From positions 930,001 to 994,000 of the forward strand of contig NZ_WUWG01000001.1 in the NCBI RefSeq assembly GCF_009833495.1: a DNA stretch of 64,000 nt, given 5' to 3'. Below the pieces are notes generated by a model. It saw only the letters and a program-made list of their open reading frames with translations, had not been told where the DNA came from and searched no databases. Source of the stretch: Oceanomicrobium pacificus. GTDB taxonomy: Bacteria > Pseudomonadota > Alphaproteobacteria > Rhodobacterales > Rhodobacteraceae. Shown here in pieces: positions 54,847 through 64,000 of this stretch (positions are counted from its first letter, which is position 1; every line of letters starts with the position of its first letter). Made by a program: the position numbers and the translations under genes.

Positions 54847-57552
54847 ATGCTGGGCCTTGGAACGCTCGCCAAAACGGTTTTTGGCACACCGAATGACCGA
54901 CTGATCAAATCCGTTCGCCCGCTGGTGGCCCGGATCAACGAGCTGGAGCCCGAGTTCCAGGCGCTGAGCGACGCGCAGATCAAGGAAAAGACGCAGGAAT
55001 TCAAGGATCGTCTGGCACAGGGCGAGACGCTGGACGACCTGCTGCCCGAGGCCTTCGCCAATGCGCGCGAAGCGGCGGTGCGGGCGCTCGGGATGCGGCC
55101 CTTCGACGTGCAGCTGATCGGCGGCATCTTCCTCCATCGCGGTGACATTTCCGAGATGAAGACGGGCGAGGGCAAAACGCTGATGGCGACCCTGCCGGTC
55201 TATCTCAACGCGCTCACCGGGCGCGGCGTGCATGTGGTGACGGTCAACGACTATCTGGCCAAGCGTGACGCGGAATGGATGGGCCAGGTCTATTCGGCGC
55301 TCGGCATGACCACTGGTCTTGCCGTGCCGGGCATGGAGGAAGAGGATAAGCGCGCGGGCTACGCGGCGGACATCACCTATGCCACCAACAACGAGCTGGG
55401 CTTCGACTATCTGCGCGACAATATGCGGTCCGAGCTCAACCAGATCCTGCAGCGCGACCATTATTTCGCGATCGTCGACGAGGTTGACTCGATCCTGATC
55501 GACGAGGCCCGCACCCCGCTCATCATTTCCGGTCCGACCGAGGACAAGTCGCAGCTCTACATCACCATCGACAAGATCATCCCCGAGCTTGCCGAAGAGC
55601 ATTACGAGATGGACGAGAAGTCCCGCGCCGTGACGCTGACAGAAGAGGGCAACGAGTTCCTTGAGGTTCGTCTGAAGGATGCCGGCCTGCTGGAGGATGA
55701 CGCCACGCTCTACGACCCCGAGAGCACGATGCTGGTGCATCACCTCAATCAGGGTCTGCGCGCGCACAAGATGTTCCAGAAGGACAAGGAATATATCGTC
55801 CGCAACGGCGAGGTGATGCTCATCGACGAGTTCACCGGGCGCATGATGGCCGGCCGCCGCCTGTCTGACGGGCTGCATCAGGCGATCGAGGCCAAGGAAG
55901 GCGTGGAGATCAAGCCGGAGAACGTGACCCTCGCCTCCGTCACCTTCCAGAACTATTTCCGCCTTTACGACAAGCTCGGCGGCATGACCGGCACGGCCAT
56001 GACCGAGGCCGAGGAATTTCAGGAAATCTACGGGCTTGGCGTGGTCGAGGTGCCGACCAACAAGCCGATCCAGCGTCAGGACAATGACGATCAGGTCTTC
56101 CGCACCGCGCAGGAGAAATTCACCGCGATCGTCGAGGCGATCAAGGACGCCCATGCGCGCCGCCAGCCGACGCTGGTTGGCACGACCTCGATCGAGAAGT
56201 CCGAGCTGATTTCCAAGATGCTGGAAGCCGAAGGCGTCCCGCATAACGTGTTGAACGCGCGCTACCACGAACAGGAAGCCGCAATCATTGCCGATGCCGG
56301 CGTGCCGGGCGCCGTGACCATCGCCACCAACATGGCGGGCCGCGGGACCGACATCCAGCTTGGCGGCAACCCCGACATGAAGGTGCTGCACGAGATCGAG
56401 GCGGCCGGCGAGGGCGCCGACCCTGCCGCGATCCGCCAGCAGGTCGAGGCCGAGATCGCCGGTCTGAAGAAAGAGGCGCTGGAAGCCGGCGGCCTTTTCG
56501 TTCTGGCCACCGAACGCCATGAAAGCCGCCGGATCGATAACCAGCTGCGCGGCCGCTCAGGCCGTCAGGGCGATCCGGGCCGGACCGATTTCTACCTCAG
56601 CCTTGAAGATGACCTGATGCGGATTTTCGGGTCGGACCGGCTCGACAAGATGCTGTCGCGGCTCGGGATGAAAGAGGGCGAGGCCATCGTCCACCCGTGG
56701 GTGAACAAGGCGCTTGAGCGGGCGCAAGGCAAGGTCGAGGCGCGCAACTTCGACATCCGCAAGAACCTGCTCAAATATGACGACGTGATGAACGACCAGC
56801 GCAAGGCGATCTTCTCGCAGCGCCGCGAAATCATGGAATCGAAGGACCTGTCGGAGGTGGTGCAGGATATGCGCCATCAGGTGATCGAGGATCTGGTCGA
56901 CGAACATGCGCCGCCGAAAACCTATTCGGAACAATGGGATGTTGAGGGTCTGAAGGCCGATGTGCAGAAGCATCTGGCCCTTGATCTGCCGATCGAGGAC
57001 TGGGCTGCGGAAGATGGCGTCGATCAGGACGAGCTGCGCGCGCGCCTGACCGGCGAGGCCGACAAGCTGATGGCACAGAAAGCCGCCCATTACGGGCCGG
57101 AGACGATGCGCGTGATCGAGAAGCAGGTTCTGCTGCAGACGATAGACCGGCACTGGCGCGAACATCTGCTGGTGCTCGACCACCTGCGATCGGTCATCGG
57201 TTTCCGCGGCTATGCGCAGCGCGATCCGCTCAACGAATACAAGTCCGAGGCGTTCACGCTCTTTGAAGGGCTGCTGAACAAGCTGCGCTCCGATGTGACC
57301 GGCCAGCTGAGCCATGTGAAAGTGCTGACGCAGGAAGAGCAGCAGGAACTGATCGAGCAACAGCGTGCCATGCTTGCGGCCCAGAGCGCGGCCGCGCTCG
57401 AAGCCGCCGACGCCGCCAGCGGTGCGGCCGAAGGCGGTGATGCCGACCCGGCCAGCCTGCCGGCCGATCCGGCCTGGGCCAATACGCCGCGCAACGCACC
57501 CTGCCCCTGCGGGTCGGGCAAGAAATACAAGCATTGCCACGGCGCGGCCTGA
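54847..57552 (+). CDS. secA: Preprotein translocase ATPase SecA
   Basis: Motor that drives preproteins through SecYEG and receives them from SecB. 901 residues: Walker A MKTGEGKT (105-112), [19 protein letters not shown] (about 215), the second ATPase domain with [11 protein letters not shown], and a C-terminal zinc-binding SecB-docking tail [14 protein letters not shown] (about 886-899). The linker before the tail is Ala/Asp-rich. Full length; ATG at 54847. Confidence 0.98.
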   Translation: MLGLGTLAKTVFGTPNDRLIKSVRPLVARINELEPEFQALSDAQIKEKTQEFKDRLAQGETLDDLLPEAFANAREAAVRALGMRPFDVQLIGGIFLHRGDISEMKTGEGKTLMATLPVYLNALTGRGVHVVTVNDYLAKRDAEWMGQVYSALGMTTGLAVPGMEEEDKRAGYAADITYATNNELGFDYLRDNMRSELNQILQRDHYFAIVDEVDSILIDEARTPLIISGPTEDKSQLYITIDKIIPELAEEHYEMDEKSRAVTLTEEGNEFLEVRLKDAGLLEDDATLYDPESTMLVHHLNQGLRAHKMFQKDKEYIVRNGEVMLIDEFTGRMMAGRRLSDGLHQAIEAKEGVEIKPENVTLASVTFQNYFRLYDKLGGMTGTAMTEAEEFQEIYGLGVVEVPTNKPIQRQDNDDQVFRTAQEKFTAIVEAIKDAHARRQPTLVGTTSIEKSELISKMLEAEGVPHNVLNARYHEQEAAIIADAGVPGAVTIATNMAGRGTDIQLGGNPDMKVLHEIEAAGEGADPAAIRQQVEAEIAGLKKEALEAGGLFVLATERHESRRIDNQLRGRSGRQGDPGRTDFYLSLEDDLMRIFGSDRLDKMLSRLGMKEGEAIVHPWVNKALERAQGKVEARNFDIRKNLLKYDDVMNDQRKAIFSQRREIMESKDLSEVVQDMRHQVIEDLVDEHAPPKTYSEQWDVEGLKADVQKHLALDLPIEDWAAEDGVDQDELRARLTGEADKLMAQKAAHYGPETMRVIEKQVLLQTIDRHWREHLLVLDHLRSVIGFRGYAQRDPLNEYKSEAFTLFEGLLNKLRSDVTGQLSHVKVLTQEEQQELIEQQRAMLAAQSAAALEAADAASGAAEGGDADPASLPADPAWANTPRNAPCPCGSGKKYKHCHGAA

Positions 57553-57678
57553 TCTCCGGCTGCGTGAACGGGCGATGAACAGGGTGGTGCGCTGATTCGG
57601 CGCGCCGCCATGAAACCGCCGCAGTTTGCGACTAAATCTTGAAGAACCGCCCTTGTGTCCCCTAGGTGTTGCGGTGTG

Positions 57679-57707
57679 TTGCACCAAACACCCACATAGC
57701 GCACAAT
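57679..57707 (+). promoter_or_regulatory. Possible promoter of the 57782 envelope gene
   Basis: TTGCAC (57679-57684), 17 bases, CACAAT (57702-57707), about 75 bp before the GTG start. The remaining 57553-57781 gap shows an A+T-rich patch near 57735 but no gene. Confidence 0.4.
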
Positions 57708-57781
57708 GGCACTAGGCCCCTGTTTCTGATCGATAAATTAACTAGTATCTGAAGGGTCCGAACCAGGTTTGGAGTCCCCCC

Positions 57782-59860
57782 GTGCGCCTCGACGATCGCA
57801 CCATGACATTGCTGACAGGCTTGGTGCTGACCGTAGGGATCGGCACCTTGGCGCAGTTTTCCGAACCGATCATGGCATCGTTTCAGGACGAGCCGCCGGG
57901 TGTTCTGACCGATGATGCCTATACCGTTCGCGCGGGCCGCGAGGCCAAGCTCGACGTGTTTTCCAACGACAATGGCGAGGAAATGGCCCTGCTCGGCGGG
58001 CAGCCGGTGATCGTCGATGGTCCCGCCTGTGGCACGGCCCAGATCGTGAACGGCACGCTCGTCTTCTCGCAATCCGACGGGTGTGAGGGCCGTACCGTCC
58101 TGACCTATGGCGTCGGCAGCGGCGACAGTCAGGCGACCGCACAGGTCGTGCTCAATGTCATTCCCGACACGACGCAGGTCGCCTCGGCCGACGTTTCGGC
58201 CAAGGCGGCCGCGCCGGTGACCGAGACCACCGCAAATGTCCAGATCGGCGCGCAGGCCGCAGCCCCGGCCGCGCCGGGCCTCGCCGCGCCGTCGAACGTG
58301 GGTGAGATTTCGCCGTCCGAAGCCATGGCGGCAATCCGGACCCGCCCCGATACGGTCGCCCCCGTGGTCGACCAGCCCGATCAGGCCGTGGCGCAGCAGG
58401 AGAACCCGCAGGCCCCGACACAGGTGGCGGCCGCCGCAAGCGGCCTGATCGCGCCGCCCGACGATATGGCCACGCCGAGCTTCGGCGCCGTCTCGCTCGA
58501 AGCGCCGGCCATTGCGCCGCCTGCTGCACCGCAGGCGCTTGCCGCCGCGCAGCCCGCACCCGAACAGTCCCCCGTCATCGCACCGACCGACAGTGCGGAA
58601 GCCGGCCCGACGGTCATGGCATCCGTGGGCGAATCGAATGTCGTGACACCGGAAGCGGATGCTGAGGCCGAAAGCGGCTTCTTCGCCCGCACCGCCAGCG
58701 CCTTTGGTTCGTTCTTCGGCGATGACGAGCCGGCGCTCGACACCGGCACTGTCAGTTCCGAAAATGCGCGGACCGAGGCCGTGCGCCTGACTGCGGCCGA
58801 ACTGCCTGAAGAGGCGATGCCGACCGAAACCGCTGCCCAGATCATCGTGCCGCTGACCCGCGACGAATTGCAGGCCCGCGCCCGGATGAGCCAGACCCCG
58901 GGTCTGGAACAGTCCCAGACGGACGGGCTTTTCGTGGCCGATCTGGTGCCCGCCCCGCTGCCCGAAGCGGAAGAACAGCAGGTGGCCGCCCTGTCAGACA
59001 GCGTGCCCGCAACTCCGGCCGATCCGGGTGGCGCGCTGGTGCAGGACAGCGCGGCGGATGCCGAACTGGCCGATGCCGGCGAGCCGGAAATCGAGATCGA
59101 GATCATTCCCGCCTCTGAGGCCGGCTTTGACGTGGCTGCCGTCGATCCCAACGCGCTGCCGACCCGCGATGCCGTGGCCGATGCACCCGACTGCCGTGTC
59201 GATCTGGACCTGCATGCCGTTTCCGGCGGGATGATCGCGCTCGATCTCGACAGCAAATGCCGGCCCTCGACGCTTTTGCATATCGAACATGCCGGCATGG
59301 TCATCACCGAGCGGACCAATTCCAAGGGCCATCTGGCGATGGACCTGCCCGCACTCACCAAGGACGCCACCGTGTCGGTGCGTTTCGACGATGGTGCGGC
59401 GGCCAAACGCGACGTCTATATCGACGATATCGACCGTCTGGCCCGTGTCGTGGTGGCGTGGAACGGCGATGCGCAGCTTGACCTGCATGCGCTGGAGTTT
59501 GGCGCCCGCCCGAACAGCGAAGGCCATGTCTGGGCCGGTAAGCCGAGTTCCTACCGCGAAGCCCGCCGCAGCGGTGGTGGCTTCCTGATGGAACTGGGCG
59601 AAGAGGGACTGGAGCGCGCACAGGTCTACACGCTGCCGCTCTCCTCGCGTCAGGATCGCGGCGTGGTGACGATGACCCTGCAGGTCGCCAATGGCGGCTC
59701 GGCCTGCGGTCAGGAGATCGGCATCAACGTGATCCGCGTCGAGGACGGGACAGGACCGGACCAGCGTGATATCCTGTTCTCGTTGCGGGAATGCGGCGAA
59801 GGGGCCAGCGGGTTCGTTGTGCGCAATGCGGTCAAGGATATCCGCGTCGCCGGTCGCTGA
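57782..59860 (+). CDS. Large envelope protein with an Ig-like front and Ala/Pro-rich middle; function unknown
   Basis: 692 residues from GTG (GGAG six bases upstream). One amino-terminal hydrophobic helix (about 8-26) would anchor it or act as signal. Residues about 38-125 look like a cadherin/Ig-like sandwich (VLTDDAYTVRAGREAKLDVF ... LTYGVGSGDSQATAQVVLNV). A long Ala/Pro/Glu low-complexity stretch follows (about 130-450). The C-terminal third (about 465-690) is a compact domain with regularly spaced Cys residues (CRVDLDLHAVSGG, SKCRPSTLLHI, GGSACGQEIGI, LRECGEG). I do not recognise it. It follows secA and precedes the PstS-OmpA gene by 72 bp. Confidence 0.7.
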   Translation: MRLDDRTMTLLTGLVLTVGIGTLAQFSEPIMASFQDEPPGVLTDDAYTVRAGREAKLDVFSNDNGEEMALLGGQPVIVDGPACGTAQIVNGTLVFSQSDGCEGRTVLTYGVGSGDSQATAQVVLNVIPDTTQVASADVSAKAAAPVTETTANVQIGAQAAAPAAPGLAAPSNVGEISPSEAMAAIRTRPDTVAPVVDQPDQAVAQQENPQAPTQVAAAASGLIAPPDDMATPSFGAVSLEAPAIAPPAAPQALAAAQPAPEQSPVIAPTDSAEAGPTVMASVGESNVVTPEADAEAESGFFARTASAFGSFFGDDEPALDTGTVSSENARTEAVRLTAAELPEEAMPTETAAQIIVPLTRDELQARARMSQTPGLEQSQTDGLFVADLVPAPLPEAEEQQVAALSDSVPATPADPGGALVQDSAADAELADAGEPEIEIEIIPASEAGFDVAAVDPNALPTRDAVADAPDCRVDLDLHAVSGGMIALDLDSKCRPSTLLHIEHAGMVITERTNSKGHLAMDLPALTKDATVSVRFDDGAAAKRDVYIDDIDRLARVVVAWNGDAQLDLHALEFGARPNSEGHVWAGKPSSYREARRSGGGFLMELGEEGLERAQVYTLPLSSRQDRGVVTMTLQVANGGSACGQEIGINVIRVEDGTGPDQRDILFSLRECGEGASGFVVRNAVKDIRVAGR

Positions 59861-59932
59861 CCCGGAAAGAACGCCCCCACGCTGAACCGGAACATCGCGG
59901 GCAACGCGAGTTGACGATTATTGGGGGTTAAG

Positions 59933-61507
59933 ATGAGCAGAATTTCCACCACATGGCGCGGCGCCGTGGCCGCAGCCGCGCTGGCGCTGGCCATGCCGGC
60001 ACTGGCCGAGACGGTGACCTTGCGGTCCTTCGACGGGACGATCGAAGTGTCGGGCGAGTTCCTTGGCTATGACGGCGAGAATTACGAGATCGATACGGCG
60101 ATCGGCACGATCACCATCGATGCCGCGCAGGTCGAATGTACCGGCGCCCCCTGCCCCGAGATCATCCCCGAGCGCACCGATTTCACCATTGCCGGATCGC
60201 GGTCGATCAGCGCCAGCCTCCTGCCCGCGCTGGCCGAGGATTATGCGTTCCAGTCCGACACGGACCTGATGCAGACGGCCGAAGCCGGCAGCAATCGCAC
60301 GCGTTTCGACCTGAAAGGCGCCGCGCCCGATCCGGTCGCGCAGATCACCATCGATCCGGTCGGCTCGACCGGCGGGATCGAGGCGCTGATAGCGGGCGAG
60401 GCGGATATGGCGATCACGACCCGCCCGGTGCGGGAGAAGGAGATTGCCGCATCCGAGGCTGCCGGCAAGGGCAATCCCGCCGCCGAGGGACGTGAAAACG
60501 TGCTGGCGCTCGACGGGCTGATCGTCGTCACCCATCAGGACAATCTGCTCAAGTCGATCAGCGAGAAGGAAATCGCCCTTGTCTTCTCGGGCCAGATTTC
60601 GAACTGGTCGGATCTGGGCGGACCGGATGCGCCCATCACCCTTTATGTGCGGGAGTTTGACAGCGGCCTCATCGAGGCGTTCAACGACCTGATCATGACG
60701 CCGGAAAACACTGTTGTGTCCGCGGGCGCCGTGGCGCTGGCGAGCGATCAGGACGTGTCGGACGCCGTGGCCAATGATGAATTCGGCATCGGCGTGACGA
60801 GTTTCTCGGCCGAGCGCAATGCCAAGGCGCTGGCGATCCGCGGCGTGTGCGATATCCGCACCGCGCCGACGCCGTTTACCATCCAGACCGAAGAATATCC
60901 GCTGACACGGCGCATCTACATCTACGGACCGGACGAGAAACTGCCGGCTGCGGCGCGCGACTTTGTCGACTATGCCCTGTCGGATGCGGCCCAGCCGGTC
61001 ATTGCCGATAGCGGGTTTGTCGATCAGGCGGTGACGGTCTCCTCGCCCGGCGATCAGGGGTTCCGGTTCGCCGCGGCCATCCTCGACCGGACGGGGTCGG
61101 TCTCGCTCGACGGGCTGCGCCAGATGACCGAGACGCTCGTCGGTGCCGACCGGCTGTCCTACACGTTCCGCTTCCTGCCCGGCGGCGCGGTGCTCGACAC
61201 CAAGGCCAAGGCCGACATCAAGCGTTTTGCGGCCGATCTGGCGACGGGCATCTATGCGGAAAAAGAGGTCATGCTGATCGGCTTCTCCGACACGGTCGGT
61301 GATGCGCGGCGCAACCTCGTGCTATCGCGGGCCCGTGCCGAACTTGTGCGCGAGGGGCTGGTGATCGCGGCGGGCGAGGGCACGCTGGCCGACCAGACCC
61401 TGTCGGTCGAGGCTTTCGGCGAACTGTCGCCGCTCGGCTGCAACGAGACCCAGCGCGGGCGCAGCGTAAACCGCCGCGTCGAGGTCTGGATCCGCGACAA
61501 GATCTGA
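59933..61507 (+). CDS. Fusion of a PstS-like substrate-binding domain to an OmpA-like peptidoglycan-binding domain
   Basis: 524 residues: signal peptide (about 1-25, AAALALAMPALA), a short TLRSFDGTIEVSGEF domain that resembles the front of related OmpA-fusion proteins, a type II periplasmic binding domain (about 80-365; FTIAGSRSISASLLPALAED, STGGIEALIAGEADMAITTR), and a C-terminal OmpA/MotB-like domain (about 405-520; LIGFSDTVGDARRNLVLSRA and SVNRRVEVWI). The binding protein would thus be tethered to peptidoglycan. No ABC-transporter genes are near. The ATG at 59933 is preferred to an upstream TTG. Confidence 0.85.
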   Translation: MSRISTTWRGAVAAAALALAMPALAETVTLRSFDGTIEVSGEFLGYDGENYEIDTAIGTITIDAAQVECTGAPCPEIIPERTDFTIAGSRSISASLLPALAEDYAFQSDTDLMQTAEAGSNRTRFDLKGAAPDPVAQITIDPVGSTGGIEALIAGEADMAITTRPVREKEIAASEAAGKGNPAAEGRENVLALDGLIVVTHQDNLLKSISEKEIALVFSGQISNWSDLGGPDAPITLYVREFDSGLIEAFNDLIMTPENTVVSAGAVALASDQDVSDAVANDEFGIGVTSFSAERNAKALAIRGVCDIRTAPTPFTIQTEEYPLTRRIYIYGPDEKLPAAARDFVDYALSDAAQPVIADSGFVDQAVTVSSPGDQGFRFAAAILDRTGSVSLDGLRQMTETLVGADRLSYTFRFLPGGAVLDTKAKADIKRFAADLATGIYAEKEVMLIGFSDTVGDARRNLVLSRARAELVREGLVIAAGEGTLADQTLSVEAFGELSPLGCNETQRGRSVNRRVEVWIRDKI

Positions 61508-61515
61508 GACGGGCG

Positions 61516-62277
61516 TCAGATATGGCCGAGGCTGCGCAGGCTCGTGGCCCCGGCCTTACCGACGATCAGATGGTCATGAAGCGTGATGCCGAGCGCTGAA
61601 AGCGCCTGTTCCACCTGCCGCGTCATCTTGATATCGGCCTGGCTGGGGCGCGGGTCGCCTGACGGATGGTTGTGCACCAGAAGCAGGGCAGACGCGTTCA
61701 GTTCCAGCGCCCGTTTGGCCACCTCCCGCGGGTAGACCGGCACATGGTCGACGCTGCCTTTCTGCTGTGCCTCGTCGGCGATGAGCACGTTCTGCCGGTC
61801 GAGGAAAAGGATCCGGAACTCCTCCGTCGGGAGGTGGGCCATGCGTGCGCGGCAATAGGCGACGACGGCATCCCAGGAGGACAGGACCTCCTGCCCGAGG
61901 ATGCCGGCTTGCGCGAACCGGTGTGCCGTGGCCTCCACGATCTTCAACTCGCGGATGACGGCGGGGCCGACGCCCGGCACCCGTTCAAGCTGCCGCACCG
62001 GCGCGCTCATCACATGGTTGAAATTGCCGAACCGCCCCATCAGAACCTTGGCGAGCGGTTTCACGTCGCGGCGCGGAATGGCGCGGAACAGCACCAGTTC
62101 CAGAAGCTCGTAATCGGCAAGCGCCTCCGGCCCCGCACGCATCAGCTTGGCCCGCAACCGTTCTCGATGCTGCTGGTGCATCTGGGGGTCGGACGCAAAT
62201 GATCCGGCAGCGCCGGTGTCGCTCAGACCGGGCAGGGGCGGGTCGGTCCTGTCTGATCCGGATCCGGAGCGGGCCAT
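61516..62277 (-). CDS. radC: RadC/JAB-domain protein
   Basis: 253 residues: N-terminal UPF0758 helical region with RERLRAKLMRAGPEALADYELLELVL and a helix-hairpin-helix VPGVGPAVIRELK (about 105-117), then the JAB/MPN metalloenzyme domain with HNHPSGDPRPSQAD (about 204-217) and HDHLIVG. RadC proteins accompany recombination and competence; the historical repair role is doubtful. The ATG at 62277 is chosen because the longer frame begins at TTG. A perfect CtrA-type site lies about 180 bp upstream. Confidence 0.9.
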   Translation of the reverse strand: MARSGSGSDRTDPPLPGLSDTGAAGSFASDPQMHQQHRERLRAKLMRAGPEALADYELLELVLFRAIPRRDVKPLAKVLMGRFGNFNHVMSAPVRQLERVPGVGPAVIRELKIVEATAHRFAQAGILGQEVLSSWDAVVAYCRARMAHLPTEEFRILFLDRQNVLIADEAQQKGSVDHVPVYPREVAKRALELNASALLLVHNHPSGDPRPSQADIKMTRQVEQALSALGITLHDHLIVGKAGATSLRSLGHI

Positions 62278-62422
62278 CAGGCGGCATTCCAACTGTCAAA
62301 CGAACGGGCAAACAATCAGGCATCACGACCGGGCGTGCGCAGTTCCGCAGCCGCGCTGATGCCAACGAGACATAAGCGGGACGCAGAGCGGCGCGTGGTG
62401 CACAGGAATGGTGACCACCCGG

Positions 62423-62441
62423 CCGCCACCCAGAGTGGCGG
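62423..62441 (-). terminator. Possible hairpin terminator after map
   Basis: CCGCCAC (62423-62429) pairs with GTGGCGG (62435-62441), 19 bp downstream of the map stop on the minus strand. No T-tract, so termination is uncertain. Confidence 0.4.
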
Positions 62442-62448
62442 TCAGGGG

Positions 62449-62463
62449 TTAATCGGGGATTAA
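62449..62463 (-). promoter_or_regulatory. Perfect CtrA-type site TTAA-N7-TTAA upstream of radC
   Basis: TTAATCGGGGATTAA matches the CtrA consensus exactly. It overlaps the map stop codon and lies 172 bp before the radC start on the same strand, in the map-radC gap, a usual distance for a CtrA-controlled promoter of radC. No other exact TTAA-N7-TTAA was noticed by eye in the window. Confidence 0.6.
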
Positions 62464-63275
62464 CCGCGTTTGGTCGGCTGGAAGAGATCGGCCGGAGACA
62501 GGGTGAAGATCTCGCACCCGTCCTCGGTCACGCCGATCGAATGTTCGAACTGCGCCGACAGGGACCGGTCCTTGGTCACGGCGGTCCAGTCATCCGACAG
62601 GACCTTGGTGTCGGGCCGGCCGAGATTGACCATCGGCTCGATGGTGAAGAACATGCCGGGTTCCAGTTCCGGACCGGTGCCCCAGCGCCCGTAATGCAGC
62701 ACGTTGGGCGCGGCATGGAAGACGCGCCCGAGCCCGTGACCGCAGAAATCGCGCACGACAGACATGCCCTGCGCTTCGGCATAGCGCTGAATAGCCGCGC
62801 CGATATCGCCGAACGTGTTGCCCGGGCGGACCTGCTCGATCCCCTTGAAGAGCGCGGCATGGGTCGCGTCGACCAGCCGTTCAGCCTTGCGGGACAGTTT
62901 GCCGGCCACATACATGCGCGACGTGTCCCCGAACCAGCCATCGAGAATCACGGTCACGTCGATATTGAGGATGTCGCCATCCTTGAGCACCTTGGCCGAC
63001 GGGATACCGTGGCAGACCACATGGTTGATGGAGATGCAGCTCGAATGCGCATAGCCCTTGTAGCCGAGCGTGGCCGGAACCGCGCCGTGATCCTGAATGA
63101 AATCATGGCAGAGCTGGTCGAGATGCGCCGTGGTCACGCCCGGGCGCACATGATCGGCGATCATGTCGAGCACCTCTGCCGCCAGCTTGCCAGCGCGGCG
63201 CATACCCTCGAAATCCTCGGGGTCGTGCAGGGTGATCCCGTCCTTGTTCAGACGGCCATGAGACGGACCTTTCAC
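62460..63275 (-). CDS. map: Type I methionine aminopeptidase
   Basis: Removes initiator Met from nascent proteins. 271 residues with the five metal ligands in place: HGIPS region (His), IDVTVILDGWFGDTS (two Asp), DFCGHGLGRVFH (His), FTIEPM (Glu) and FEHSIGVTEDG (Glu). The sequence from RRAGKLAAEVLDMI onward is canonical. It reads leftward toward radC; the cinA gene diverges. Confidence 0.97.
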   Translation of the reverse strand: MKGPSHGRLNKDGITLHDPEDFEGMRRAGKLAAEVLDMIADHVRPGVTTAHLDQLCHDFIQDHGAVPATLGYKGYAHSSCISINHVVCHGIPSAKVLKDGDILNIDVTVILDGWFGDTSRMYVAGKLSRKAERLVDATHAALFKGIEQVRPGNTFGDIGAAIQRYAEAQGMSVVRDFCGHGLGRVFHAAPNVLHYGRWGTGPELEPGMFFTIEPMVNLGRPDTKVLSDDWTAVTKDRSLSAQFEHSIGVTEDGCEIFTLSPADLFQPTKRG

Positions 63276-63379
63276 GCGCGCTCTCCTTTTTGCGTTCCGG
63301 AAGCCTACATAATCCCCGCAGAGCGGTTTATCAAATGGGCATCATCGGGCTGCATGGCGGCCATGCGAAAGGGGCGGAC

Positions 63380-64000
63380 ATGACGGAAACGGGACAGAGC
63401 ATAGGCGGCACCAACCCGACCGCGGCCATGCTGGTGATCGGGGACGAGATCCTGTCGGGCCGCACGCGGGACGCGAACATGCACCATCTGGCGGGCCAGT
63501 TGACCGCAGCCGGCATCAGGCTGGCAGAGGTGCGGGTCGTCGCGGACGAGGAACCGGCGATCGTCGCGGCGGTGACGGCGCTGCGCGGGTCCTACGACTA
63601 TGTGTTCACCAGCGGCGGGATTGGCCCGACGCATGACGATATCACTGCGGATGCCATTGCGGCGGCCTTCGGTGTGGGCATCGATGTGCGCGAGGATGCG
63701 CGCGCGATCCTGGCCACCAACTATGCCGATCCGGAGCGCGACCTGAACCCGGCCCGGCTGCGCATGGCGCGCATTCCCGACGGGGCGACGCTGATCGACA
63801 ATCCGGTGTCGAAGGCGCCGGGGTTCCGGATCGGCAATGTGCATGTGATGGCCGGGGTGCCCAAGGTCTTCAACGCGATGCTCGATGCGGTGTTGCCGAC
63901 ATTGCGCCACGGGCAGGCGGTCGCGTCGCGTTCTGTCGACATCGCCCTGCCGGAGGGCGAACTGGCCGGCCCATTGGCGGAGGTGGCCGCGCGCCATCCG
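63380..64000 (+). CDS. CinA/MoaB-like molybdopterin-binding protein, 5' part
   Basis: The first 207 codons of a gene that leaves the window. The MoCF/CinA domain shows AAMLVIGDEILSGRTRDANM (about 17-36), TSGGIGPTHDDITADAIA (about 86-103) and VMAGVPKVFNAML (about 157), the pattern of competence/damage-inducible CinA N-terminal domains. The stand-alone short form (about 240-260 residues) is likely in this group, but the end is not visible. The ATG at 63380 has AAGGGG six bases before it. Divergent from map. Confidence 0.88.
   Translation, partial: MTETGQSIGGTNPTAAMLVIGDEILSGRTRDANMHHLAGQLTAAGIRLAEVRVVADEEPAIVAAVTALRGSYDYVFTSGGIGPTHDDITADAIAAAFGVGIDVREDARAILATNYADPERDLNPARLRMARIPDGATLIDNPVSKAPGFRIGNVHVMAGVPKVFNAMLDAVLPTLRHGQAVASRSVDIALPEGELAGPLAEVAARHP

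Noticed and set aside
59921-59935. TTAT-N6-TTAA before the PstS-OmpA gene as a CtrA site
   Set aside because: The spacer is six, not seven, and the first half-site is imperfect.

Overview
The window is a GC-rich, densely packed chromosomal segment from an alphaproteobacterium, most likely of the Rhodobacter/Roseobacter group (Rhodobacterales). The evidence is a RegB-SenC-RegA redox two-component locus, a Tim44-like TimA gene beside secB and fxsA, a GNAT gene inserted between hslV and hslU, AddAB in place of RecBCD, AmgK/MurU cell-wall recycling, DUF2125 and an apparent DUF6478 protein, and a CtrA-type TTAA-N7-TTAA site. Nearly all genes are housekeeping genes. I see no transposase, integrase, phage gene, CRISPR array, rRNA or tRNA.

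Origin region (1-6.1 kb): the 5' end of mnmE, then rho and hemJ, all read leftward. A roughly 420-bp gene-free stretch (about 2030-2450) carries several DnaA-box-like 9-mers, an IHF-like site, an A+T-rich tract and eight GANTC methylation sites. Beyond it the rightward chain ppsR-maf-aroE-coaE-dnaQ is joined by 4-8 bp overlaps. As I recall it, this is the gene order at the Caulobacter replication origin, so I call the gap a candidate oriC.

Envelope and proteostasis (6-16 kb): secB and fxsA run left; timA, mltA and smr run right. An MFS transporter and a DUF2125 protein are followed by hslV-GNAT-hslU, then an endonuclease/exonuclease/phosphatase-family gene. Translation/transcription operon (16-21.5 kb): rimP-nusA-ylxR-infB, leftward, with a good promoter and a terminator-like hairpin in its leader. 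Redox regulation (22-26.6 kb): regA and senC diverge from regB, followed by a membrane PAS protein without a kinase domain.

Recycling and repair (26.6-35.7 kb): tsaE-amgK-murU-addB-addA form one overlapping rightward chain, followed by trxA with its own promoter and terminator. 35.7-47 kb: folC-accD, a CPBP-family membrane protein, a LuxR-type regulator without a neighbouring luxI, a 470-bp gap with two strong hairpins, ilvD, a DUF6478-like gene, fadH, a VOC protein, a proline iminopeptidase and ubiG. 47-54.6 kb: a leftward comF-grxC-nitrilase-marR cluster, a BioC-like methyltransferase, hemH, a small exported protein, and the leftward ppiC-argJ-mutT operon.

Secretion and envelope (54.8-64 kb): secA, then a 692-residue envelope protein I do not recognise and a fusion of a PstS-like binding domain to an OmpA-like domain. 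radC follows, with a perfect CtrA-type site upstream, then map, and the start of a cinA-family gene that runs off the right edge. The most interesting non-coding signals are the candidate oriC with its GANTC cluster, the rimP leader hairpin, the CtrA site before radC, and the structured gap upstream of ilvD.
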